Shown piece by piece: positions 57,301 to 64,000 of a DNA stretch of 64,000 nt (the first letter of the stretch is position 1; every line of letters starts with the position of its first letter). Origin of the DNA: Methylococcus geothermalis (GTDB lineage: Bacteria; Pseudomonadota; Gammaproteobacteria; Methylococcales; Methylococcaceae); contig NZ_CP046565.1 in the NCBI RefSeq assembly GCF_012769535.1, forward strand, positions 1 through 64,000, read 5' to 3'. The notes beneath the pieces were generated by a model, which was not told the origin of the DNA, ran no database searches, and worked only from the letters and a program-made list of their open reading frames with translations. The translations under genes and the position numbers were made by a program.

Positions 57301-58912
57301 GGTCGGAGACATCCCGGCCCTCCACGGACAGCACCACCCGGCCCTCACCCTCGCCGACGCCCTGGTGCTCCAGCGGGCAGAGGCAGATCAGCCCGGAATG
57401 GGTGACGAGCTGGGCGGCGCGGATCAGCTCGGCACCGAAGCCCTCGTCGTCGAGCACCATCGCCGGATGCCCGATATCGAACAGCGCCCGTTCCAGACGA
57501 TAGGCCATGTCGAGGCGACCGGCGCCGGTGAGCCAGACGGAGACGGCCTTCTGGCCGAAGCGGGCGGCGCGCTCCTCGGCGGTGACCTTGCGGAAGCCGG
57601 CCTCGCCCTGGACGGGTCCCACGATCATGCCGGCGCCGACGGTGACGTTGGTCAGCCGGTCGATGACGATGAAGGCGCCGGTGCCCTTGCAGCGGGCATA
57701 GGCGTCGAATGCCAGCGGGGCGCTCAGCGCCAGCTCGCACAGGCCGATCTCGTTGAGGTTGAGCTGGCCGGCCGGGTGCCGGTCCAGGGTGTTGACGTCG
57801 ATCCGGTGGCGGATGGCGGCCACCGAGCCGGTCAGGGTCCGGGTGGCGTGCTTGAGGAGGTACTGCCGCCCGGGGATCAGCGGGGCCTCGGTCATCCACA
57901 CCAGATGCGCTTCGAAGCGGCTGTCGAGGTGCGGCAGCCGGTCCGGACGCACCAAGAGGTCGCCGCGGCTGACGTCGATCTCGTCCTCCAGGGTGAGGGT
58001 GACGGCCTGGGGCGGGAAGGCTTGGTCCAGTTCGCCATCGTAGGTCACGATGGACTCGATCCGGCTGGTGGTTTTGGCCGGCAGCACCAGGACCGGGTCG
58101 CCGGTCTTGAACACCCCGGCGGCGACGGTGCCGCTGTAGCCGCGGAAGTCGAGGTGGGGGCGGTTGACGTACTGCACCGGGAAGCGCGGGTCGTCGAAGT
58201 TCTGGTCCTGGGCGATCTCGAGGGTGTTGAGCAGTTCGAGCAGGGAGGGCCCGCCGTACCAGGGCATGGCCGCGCTCGGGTGCACCACGTTGTCGCCGTT
58301 CAGGGCGGAGATGGGAATGAAGCGCACGTCGTGCAGCTCGAGCTTGTCGGCGAAGGCGAGGTAGTCGGCGCGGATGCGGTCGAACACGGCCTGGGCGTGG
58401 TCCATCAGGTCCATCTTGTTGATGGCGACCAGGACGTGCTTGATCCCGAGCAGCGAGACGATGTAGCTGTGGCGCCGGGTCTGCACCTGCACCCCGTGGC
58501 GGGCGTCGATCAGGATGATGGCCAGGTCGCAGGTGGAGGCGCCGGTGGCCATGTTGCGGGTGTACTGCTCGTGGCCGGGGGTGTCGGCGATGATGAACTT
58601 GCGCTGCGCCGTCGAAAAATAGCGGTAGGCGACGTCGATGGTGATGCCCTGCTCGCGCTCGGCCTGCAGGCCGTCGACCAGGAGGGCCAGATCCAGCTCG
58701 CCACCGGTGGTGCCGGATTTGAGGCTGTCGCGCCGCACCGCGCTGAGCTGGTCCTCGTAGATCATCTTGGAGTCGTGCAGCAGCCGCCCGATCAGGGTGC
58801 TCTTGCCGTCGTCGACGCTGCCGCAGGTCAGCAGCCGCAGCAGCTCCTTCTTCTCGTGCTGGGCCAGGTAGGCGTGGATGTCGGTGCCGATGAGGTCGGA
58901 TTGGTGTGACAT
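57263..58912 (-). CDS. cysN: Sulfate adenylyltransferase subunit 1 with vestigial APS-kinase-like tail
   Basis: This 549-residue GTPase subunit of ATP sulfurylase has G1 [21 protein letters not shown]3 [22 protein letters not shown], and the two EF-Tu-like barrel domains to about residue 445. The last 95 residues ([43 protein letters not shown]) align by eye with the APS kinase domain of CysNC fusions. The P-loop (normally G-GAGKST after WLTG) is missing and the domain is about half size. It is therefore probably a dead APS kinase remnant. The start is 4 bases after the cysD stop. Confidence 0.94.
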   Translation of the reverse strand: MSHQSDLIGTDIHAYLAQHEKKELLRLLTCGSVDDGKSTLIGRLLHDSKMIYEDQLSAVRRDSLKSGTTGGELDLALLVDGLQAEREQGITIDVAYRYFSTAQRKFIIADTPGHEQYTRNMATGASTCDLAIILIDARHGVQVQTRRHSYIVSLLGIKHVLVAINKMDLMDHAQAVFDRIRADYLAFADKLELHDVRFIPISALNGDNVVHPSAAMPWYGGPSLLELLNTLEIAQDQNFDDPRFPVQYVNRPHLDFRGYSGTVAAGVFKTGDPVLVLPAKTTSRIESIVTYDGELDQAFPPQAVTLTLEDEIDVSRGDLLVRPDRLPHLDSRFEAHLVWMTEAPLIPGRQYLLKHATRTLTGSVAAIRHRIDVNTLDRHPAGQLNLNEIGLCELALSAPLAFDAYARCKGTGAFIVIDRLTNVTVGAGMIVGPVQGEAGFRKVTAEERAARFGQKAVSVWLTGAGRLDMAYRLERALFDIGHPAMVLDDEGFGAELIRAAQLVTHSGLICLCPLEHQGVGEGEGRVVLSVEGRDVSDLIEILRQQGILS

Positions 58913-58915
58913 GGC

Positions 58916-59824
58916 TTAGAAATACCCTTCCTTCTTCTTTTCTTCCATGGACCCGGCCTGGTCGTGGTCGATGAGCCGGCCCTGGCGCTCGGAGGTCTTG
59001 GTCAGCAGCATTTCCTGGATGATCTCGGGCAGGGTGGTGGCGTCGGATTCGATGGCGCCGGTGAGGGGATAGCAGCCCAGGGTGCGGAACCGCACTTTCT
59101 TCAGCATCGGCACCTCGCCCGGTTCCAGCGGCATGCGCTCATCATCCACCATGATGAGCATGCCGTCGCGCTCGACCACCGGCCGCTCGGCGGCGAAATA
59201 CAGCGGGACGATGGGGATGTGCTCCAGGTAGATGTACTGCCAGACGTCGAGCTCGGTCCAGTTGGACAGGGGGAACACGCGGATGCTCTCACCCTTGTTG
59301 ATCTTGCCGTTGTACAGGTTCCACAGCTCGGGGCGCTGGTTCTTGGGGTCCCAGCGGTGGTTCTTGTCGCGGAACGAGTACACCCGTTCCTTGGCGCGGG
59401 ATTTCTCTTCGTCCCGGCGGGCCCCGCCGAAGGCGGCGTCGAAGCCGTACTTGTCCAGGGCCTGCTTGAGCCCTTCGGTCTTCATGATGTCGGTGTGCTT
59501 CTTGCTGCCGTGGACGAAGGGGTTGATGCCCTGGCGCACCCCGTCTTCATTGACGTGGATGATGAGGTCCAGCCCCAGCTCCCGCGCCCGCCGGTCGCGG
59601 AAGGCGATCATGTCGCGGAACTTCCAGGTGGTGTCGACGTGCATCAGCGGAAACGGCGGCTTGCCCGGATGGAACGCCTTCATCGCCAGGTGCAGCATCA
59701 CCGCCGAATCCTTGCCGATCGAGTACAGCATCACCGGCCGCTCGAACTCGCTCACCACTTCGCGGATGATGTGGATGCTCTCGGATTCCAGGTGCTTTAG
59801 GTGGGTCAGTTTATGAGCGTTCAT
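58916..59824 (-). CDS. cysD: Sulfate adenylyltransferase subunit 2
   Basis: This 302-residue catalytic subunit makes APS from sulfate and ATP with CysN. It has the PP-loop [60 protein letters not shown] and [13 protein letters not shown]. It begins at ATG 59824; a TTG nine bases upstream is also in frame. First gene of cysDN; its promoter is in 59825-60062, shared with the divergent ferritin-like gene. Confidence 0.96.
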   Translation of the reverse strand: MNAHKLTHLKHLESESIHIIREVVSEFERPVMLYSIGKDSAVMLHLAMKAFHPGKPPFPLMHVDTTWKFRDMIAFRDRRARELGLDLIIHVNEDGVRQGINPFVHGSKKHTDIMKTEGLKQALDKYGFDAAFGGARRDEEKSRAKERVYSFRDKNHRWDPKNQRPELWNLYNGKINKGESIRVFPLSNWTELDVWQYIYLEHIPIVPLYFAAERPVVERDGMLIMVDDERMPLEPGEVPMLKKVRFRTLGCYPLTGAIESDATTLPEIIQEMLLTKTSERQGRLIDHDQAGSMEEKKKEGYF

Positions 59825-60062
59825 GCGGTGCAACGGACAAATAAGGTCTCGATAAAACTTGCAGAGAATACCATAACGCTACATCCTGCTCACCGGTCGC
59901 GCTTTCCGCTCGAACCAGGCCATTGACTCCCCACCGCCGAAGCGCTATATGGCCGCTCAAGGAGCCGGATTTCACCGCTACGGCCCCGCGGACATTCACC
60001 CCGATATGGGTTTGGACCAAAACAGAAAAGCTAAGGCAACCTACAACACGGAGGACGGCATC

Positions 60063-60530
60063 ATGAGAAATTTCGAACAGGTCAAGGATGTTCTGGATCA
60101 TGGCAAGGCACTCCACGATCAGATACGGAACTACTACGAAACCCTGAAACAACAGGCGGATAACTCACAAATCCGGCTAAAAATGGCCCTCGACTACCTG
60201 AGCCGGCACGAAGACGAACAGAAGGAGATGCTGGAGCGATTCGAGGAAAATGCCCGTAGCGCAATCCTCGATACTTGGCTACAGTTCGCCCCCAGCGACC
60301 ACGTCGAAGAGCTGTTGGCAAACGCGGCGCCCCGCCCCGACATGACTGTCGACGAAGTGGTGAAGATGGCCTGCGCTTTCGACGACGCGCTCGTCACCTT
60401 ATACAAGGAGGCCGCCGCCGAAATGGACGATCCCAAGGCACGGGACGTCTTCAACAACTTGGCCGAGGCGAGCGAAAAGGAGAAGCAGCGCATCATCCGC
60501 GACACCCAGCAGATGCTTCATGAAATCTGA
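60063..60530 (+). CDS. Ferritin-like helical protein of unknown function
   Basis: This 155-residue fully helical protein has LSRHEDEQKEMLERFEENAR and, in the second half, ACAFDDALVTLYKEAAAEM followed by ARDVFNNLAEASEKEKQRII. The spacing of Glu/His resembles four-helix ferritin-like or rubrerythrin-like proteins, but the metal ligands are not complete by eye. ATG 60063 has a good GGAGG site. It lies between the cysDN promoter and ssrA. Confidence 0.75.
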   Translation: MRNFEQVKDVLDHGKALHDQIRNYYETLKQQADNSQIRLKMALDYLSRHEDEQKEMLERFEENARSAILDTWLQFAPSDHVEELLANAAPRPDMTVDEVVKMACAFDDALVTLYKEAAAEMDDPKARDVFNNLAEASEKEKQRIIRDTQQMLHEI

Positions 60531-60540
60531 AGCCGCGGGC

Positions 60541-60562
60541 GGAGGGCGCCGCGGCGCCCTCC
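60541..60562. terminator. Perfect 22-bp palindrome after the ferritin-like gene
   Basis: GGAGGGCGCCGCGGCGCCCT followed by CC reads the same on both strands. It lies 10 bases after the stop codon and probably folds as a GC-rich hairpin ending that transcript. There is no T-run. Confidence 0.55.
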
Positions 60563-60582
60563 ATGGCTGCCGCCATTTCTGG

Positions 60583-60588
60583 TATGAT
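60583..60588 (+). promoter_or_regulatory. Probable -10 box of ssrA
   Basis: TATGAT matches the sigma-70 -10 consensus in five of six bases. Transcription would start about 55 bases before the mature tmRNA 5' end, leaving a leader for RNase P to remove. No good -35 box is visible. Confidence 0.45.
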
Positions 60589-60649
60589 TCCCGTTCGCTC
60601 GACCGTCAGGGAAACTTTCTCTGAAACACGCGGTCTCATCATACGACTC

Positions 60650-61005
60650 GGGGGCGACATGGCTTCGACGTGGATCGCGAAACCTGAGGTGCATGCCGAG
60701 GTGCAGATAACCTCGTAAATCAATCTGCAAACCAAATAAACGCCAACGACGACGTTTACGCACTGGCCGCTTAAGCCGGCCGGCCTCTGATCAGCAGCTC
60801 GCTTACAAGCGGCTGGTTGGGGGTAACCCAATTGTAAGCTCGCGCTGAAGCCTGTCCGGAGCCGAAGCGCTAAAACCTTACGGAATCGCCGTACGTCTTC
60901 CCTGCCTCTCGGGTAGCGTCCGGTTAAATCAATAGAGAGGATACGCATGTAGAACCAATGGCAGAGGATTTGCGGACGCGGGTTCAATTCCCGCCGCCTC
61001 CACCA
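60650..61005 (+). ncRNA. ssrA: Transfer-messenger RNA (tmRNA)
   Basis: The 5' end GGGGGCGACATGG pairs with the 3' CGCCTCC, followed by an encoded ACCA, to form the seven-pair tRNA-like acceptor stem with one G-U. GGTTCAATTCC near the 3' end is the T-loop. The tag reading frame at 60742-60774 encodes ANDDVYALAA after the resume codon region and ends with TAA, close to the E. coli tag ANDENYALAA. tmRNA rescues stalled ribosomes with SmpB (49115-49588). Confidence 0.96.
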
Positions 61006-61010
61006 TACAC

Positions 61011-61040
61011 AAGGGCTCGGACAATCTCCGGGCCCTTTTT
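61011..61040 (+). terminator. Rho-independent terminator of ssrA
   Basis: An 11-bp stem (AAGGGCTCGGA / TCCGGGCCCTT, one G-U pair, loop CAATC) runs into TTTTT at 61036-61040, directly behind the tmRNA 3' end. Confidence 0.9.
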
Positions 61041-61126
61041 CTTGCCTGAAATCCTGCACCACGCGGGATTCTGGTCGCCGGTGCGGCGGGTGCGACTTGC
61101 CGAAACGCCATGTTGTCAGCGTTTTT

Positions 61127-61152
61127 GGCTCCACCAAACCCGGGGCGGTTCA
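61127..61152 (+). repeat. Solo inverted-repeat end of an IS3 (element D type)
   Basis: TCCACCAAACCCGGGGCGG followed by TTCA matches the right end of IS3 element D (13215-13237) with one mismatch over 23 bases. No transposase is attached. It marks an old IS insertion or excision beside ssrA. Confidence 0.75.
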
Positions 61153-61225
61153 GAGGAGTATTCCCTGCTGCGCGCATCGAAGATTTGACTCGCGCGCTGT
61201 TCTATCGAGTACTCGTCCAGCATCG

Positions 61226-63964
61226 TCATCCCGCCCAAGCCGTAGTCATCAGCACTGCGAAGTCTCGCCGTGACAGCACCTCGGAACAATCCCGCCAGTC
61301 TTTCTCCGGTGGCTCCATCGTGCCCGTATAGCGCAGGTCAAATCCCGTCGCCTCTTTCTGAGCATTGATGAACTCGTCCATCTTTTCCCCGAGGGTCTCG
61401 ATGTCCTCGATCCATTCATCCTTGATGGTGTCTGGAACCGATCCAAACAAGTCGTAGCGATTGCGCATCCGCTCCGACAGGCGTTCGTAGATTTTCTCGT
61501 CCACGGTTTGCTCATTCACTAGGTTGAGCATATCCACGGTTTCGCGCTTCTGGCCGAAGCGCTTGATGCGTCCGATCCTCTGTTCGAGGCGAGTCGGGTT
61601 CCACGGCAAATCAATATTGATCAAAGTGCCGAGCGTTTGAAGGTTCAGGCCTTCGCAGGCCGCATCTGTAGCAACCATGATGCGGATCTCGTGTTCAGCC
61701 ACCATTTTTTTGAGCGTTTCCCGCTCGCACGTCACGCTATCGCCACGTTGATACAAGCGACTGCGGCCTGCACCAGCATACAGGCCAATTGCCTCATCCG
61801 GGTACCGCGCAGCCAACTCGTCGGCGACCCACTTGGCCGTATCGTAGTACTGACTGAAGATAATGACTCCGAGCTCGCGCCACTTTTCTCTTTCCAGGTA
61901 ATGGATAACGGCGTTGAGTTTTGGGTCTTCCTCAATGTGCTCTAGGCGACTGATCAGACGGAGCAAAACCTCGCGCTCTTCGCCGCTTTCAACCTTCAGA
62001 TCAACTTCTTGCTCATCTTCCTCTTGGCGGATCGTCCGGCCCTCCAAAAGCATCTTGGCGGTACTGAGTCCTGCCTGAATGCTGGAGCAAATGCGTTGCT
62101 CCATGAGGTTCTTCATGAACCCGCCGCCCTGGCCGAGCTTACCGAGTGCCTTACCAAACAAGCGCGCCTCTCGATAGGCTTCACGGAAGTTCTCATTGGT
62201 TCGCAGCGCCTTGGCCTCAAATAGCGCATCGAACCGCCGTGGGTCGCCTACAAGCTGGCGATCTGGATGAACGTCGACACCGACCTTGGTCAACAGTCCA
62301 GCCTCTTCGAGGCTGACGCGTTTGCGCAGTACGACGTGACGCACCAATGGGTTCTCTCGCTGGAATAGGGTGGCACCGGAAATTCGGCGCTCCAGCTCAT
62401 CTTCCAGGATCTCACGGGTGTCCTCCGTCAAATCTGTAACTGTCTTGGCGGTTTGCCATTCCCCATTGACGACCCCCAAATCCTGGCGAATGGCGCTGAA
62501 CAACCTTCTTGCGCGTGGCTCTTGGGTGGAGTCAACCAGGGGTAAGGGCGATTTCAGAAGTTGCCAAGCAAATCCAACATCCGTGACCTCCTGCTCACCG
62601 GAAAGGATAGGCAGCACATCACGAGGCCGGTGCCACGGCGCAAAGTCATTGCCGAGGACAAAGTTGCCCTTGCCTTGGTGAAGAATGCCGATCAAATCCC
62701 ACAAATCCTCGGGTTGGGTCTGGATCGGGGTGGCCGTTCCCAACAACACATGGTCCGCGCGTGCGGCGATCTCGCGCATGAACGCCAGCAGTTCATTCGG
62801 CGTGCCGGCTTCCTTGCCGAAGCCTTGACGGGTTCTGGCCTTGTGCGCCTCGTCCAGAATGACGACGCCGAAGCGCAGACCCAGCAGATGCTGCTTTTCC
62901 AGCGAATCGCGCATCATCAGGCCCGTCGAGACGATGCCGATGCGCAGCGGGCAGCGGGCGATCTGCTCGCGCCCTGCAGGCGAGATAACGCGCTCTTCTG
63001 TGTCCAGCCAGACCTTGCCTACGGTATCCCAACGTGCGGTCGGAATGCCCAGCTTGTCCAGCATCTCGGTCTGCCATTGTTCGGTAAGCGTGGCCGGGGC
63101 AAAGATCACCACCGGGCGGCGCGGGCCGTTTTCCTTGTCGGACAGCAGGCACAGCGTGAGCGCCGCCGTGGCGAGTGACAGCGTCTTGCCCAGCCCCACT
63201 TCGTCGGCGAGCAGCAGCCTCACGACACCGTATAGTCGGTAGTGGCGCAAACACTCCGTCAGAAAGCCTTGCTGCCACGGCTGGAGTTGTTGTCCCTCGC
63301 GGTACAGCGGCGACTCGATCAGCACCGCGGGTGCCAGGTCTTCTTCGTCCTCGATTTCGGTAAACTGGATCTCGCGCCGATAACCGCGTCTGCGCACTTC
63401 CCGGATCACGGCCTGCGGCAGCGGCTTGGCGGCGTTCCAGAGAAAGTCGAACTCCTCCTCGATCCACGCTACTCCCTCCGGCGACTCGTCTTCCCACAGG
63501 ATTTCGTAGTGGCGCTGCCAGCCGCTGCGTGTCTCGTTCATCGAGCCAATGAAGCCCAGCCTGCGGCCATCGGCCAGCGTGATCACGCCCGCCTTGCCAT
63601 GCACGAAGCCGCAGATATCGTCAGGCGCGACGCGTACAGCCTGTCCATGCTTACGAAGGAAGGCGTCCAAACGCCGGTAGCGCTCGCGGTTCAGCAGGGC
63701 TTCAGCTGCCAGGCCACGTTCGTTCCAGCGGCCCAGCATCTTGCTCTCGCGCAGTTGCGCCACCTTCAAGTCGTCAGGGTGGATGTCCACATTGCAGACG
63801 ATCTTGACCTCGGGGATGTGCTCCAGCGCCTCGCCTGCCACCTCGAACAAGGAGCTGGTGAAGTAGCCCGCAATGCGCTTGTAGCTCTTGGCACCGGCCA
63901 GATGCTGCATCAGGAAGCTGGCATCCAGGCGGTGCGTGCGCGAAGAAAAGCGCCGAATGCCCAT
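61226..63964 (-). CDS. PLD-nuclease / SNF2-helicase fusion protein
   Basis: The 912-residue protein begins with a phospholipase-D-like domain (about 1-150). Its motif is His122-Gly-Lys124 in FVHGKAGVI, followed by GSMNET (Ser141, Asn143), as in PLD-type nucleases. A superfamily 2 helicase of SNF2 type follows: motif I LLLADEVGLGKTLSLATA (Lys260), motif II VVILDEAHKART, motif III LLGTATPIQT, motif V ATDAACEGLNLQT and motif VI PTRLEQRIGRIKRFGQK. A helical C-terminus ends it. Such fusions are usual in mobile islands and resemble helicases of DISARM-like and other anti-phage systems; a role in defence is inference. It lies beside ssrA, a favoured island site. Its upstream partners are beyond the window. 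Confidence 0.85.
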   Translation of the reverse strand: MGIRRFSSRTHRLDASFLMQHLAGAKSYKRIAGYFTSSLFEVAGEALEHIPEVKIVCNVDIHPDDLKVAQLRESKMLGRWNERGLAAEALLNRERYRRLDAFLRKHGQAVRVAPDDICGFVHGKAGVITLADGRRLGFIGSMNETRSGWQRHYEILWEDESPEGVAWIEEEFDFLWNAAKPLPQAVIREVRRRGYRREIQFTEIEDEEDLAPAVLIESPLYREGQQLQPWQQGFLTECLRHYRLYGVVRLLLADEVGLGKTLSLATAALTLCLLSDKENGPRRPVVIFAPATLTEQWQTEMLDKLGIPTARWDTVGKVWLDTEERVISPAGREQIARCPLRIGIVSTGLMMRDSLEKQHLLGLRFGVVILDEAHKARTRQGFGKEAGTPNELLAFMREIAARADHVLLGTATPIQTQPEDLWDLIGILHQGKGNFVLGNDFAPWHRPRDVLPILSGEQEVTDVGFAWQLLKSPLPLVDSTQEPRARRLFSAIRQDLGVVNGEWQTAKTVTDLTEDTREILEDELERRISGATLFQRENPLVRHVVLRKRVSLEEAGLLTKVGVDVHPDRQLVGDPRRFDALFEAKALRTNENFREAYREARLFGKALGKLGQGGGFMKNLMEQRICSSIQAGLSTAKMLLEGRTIRQEEDEQEVDLKVESGEEREVLLRLISRLEHIEEDPKLNAVIHYLEREKWRELGVIIFSQYYDTAKWVADELAARYPDEAIGLYAGAGRSRLYQRGDSVTCERETLKKMVAEHEIRIMVATDAACEGLNLQTLGTLINIDLPWNPTRLEQRIGRIKRFGQKRETVDMLNLVNEQTVDEKIYERLSERMRNRYDLFGSVPDTIKDEWIEDIETLGEKMDEFINAQKEATGFDLRYTGTMEPPEKDWRDCSEVLSRRDFAVLMTTAWAG

Positions 63965-63975
63965 GCCTCAAGCCC

Positions 63976-64000
63976 TCACTCGCCGAAGCGCAGGTTCTTG
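63976..64000 (-). CDS. 3' end of an upstream gene, cut by window edge
   Basis: The minus strand reads KNLRFGE and stop (TGA at 63976-63978), with G or C at every third position as in real genes here. The stop lies 11 bases before the start of the PLD-helicase gene, so the two are probably one operon. The product cannot be identified from seven residues. Confidence 0.35.

Noticed and set aside
57164-58909. Long open frame opposite cysN (about 580 codons)
   Set aside because: It is an antisense shadow of a well conserved gene, with low-complexity Val/Gly/Asp composition.

Overview
The window most likely comes from a high-GC gammaproteobacterial methanotroph of the genus Methylococcus. The strongest evidence is the adjacent pair at 14.8-18.8 kb: a MopE-type secreted copper protein followed upstream by a large di-haem cytochrome c peroxidase of the SACCP type. 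In this MopE the Trp-x-His and distal His of the known copper site keep exactly the published spacing. The gammaproteobacterial gene sets around it (priA, bamE-fur, lolCD, cysDN, a cytochrome c4-dsbA pair, engB) agree with this. No species can be named from the sequence alone.

Layout. (1) 1-14.6 kb is an accessory zone full of insertion sequences. It holds a frameshifted IS5-type transposase at the edge, an unknown secreted protein, a secreted subtilisin, a decayed DDE transposase, and a sulfotransferase whose stop codon lies in an IS end. After these comes a stack of IS5 and IS3 elements: two IS5 copies, two copies of one IS3, and a third IS3 inserted inside a fourth. Slivers of ordinary genes survive between them, including the start of a lipoprotein gene. 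(2) 14.67-14.76 kb holds two type I-F-like CRISPR repeats around one 32-nt spacer, with no cas genes in the window. (3) 14.8-61 kb is compact core genome: mopE and its peroxidase; an aquaporin remnant; a methyltransferase; an NspC-like decarboxylase; priA; an HNH protein; gap-pyk; a Lon-like protease; cytochrome c4-dsbA-nuclease; engB; glgA with a GH13 enzyme; cstA; an MscS channel; suhB; trmJ-cysE; a rhodanese; a YbbN-like protein with a VanX-like peptidase; a rhomboid; a cytochrome c; a D,D-carboxypeptidase; smpB; an NSS transporter with an RnfH-like gene; bamE/fur; lolCD; a DUF2062 protein; comEC; cysND; and a ferritin-like protein. (4) The tmRNA gene (ssrA) lies at 60.65-61.0 kb. Just beyond it are an IS3-type inverted-repeat scar and a large PLD-nuclease/SNF2-helicase fusion that reaches the window end, as expected for a genomic (probably defence) island next to ssrA.

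How the genes relate. Several groups form coherent units: gap-pyk (lower glycolysis), glgA-GH13 (alpha-glucan storage), lolC-lolD (lipoprotein export), cysD-cysN (sulfate activation), trmJ-cysE, and cytochrome c4-dsbA-nuclease. smpB and ssrA, partners in trans-translation, lie 11 kb apart. CysN carries a shrunken C-terminal domain resembling APS kinase without its P-loop, so PAPS for the sulfotransferase must come from an APS kinase elsewhere. No clearly new multi-gene system is complete in this window. The best leads are the PLD-SNF2 gene beside ssrA, which is cut off from its upstream partners by the window edge, and the unknown secreted protein next to the subtilisin.
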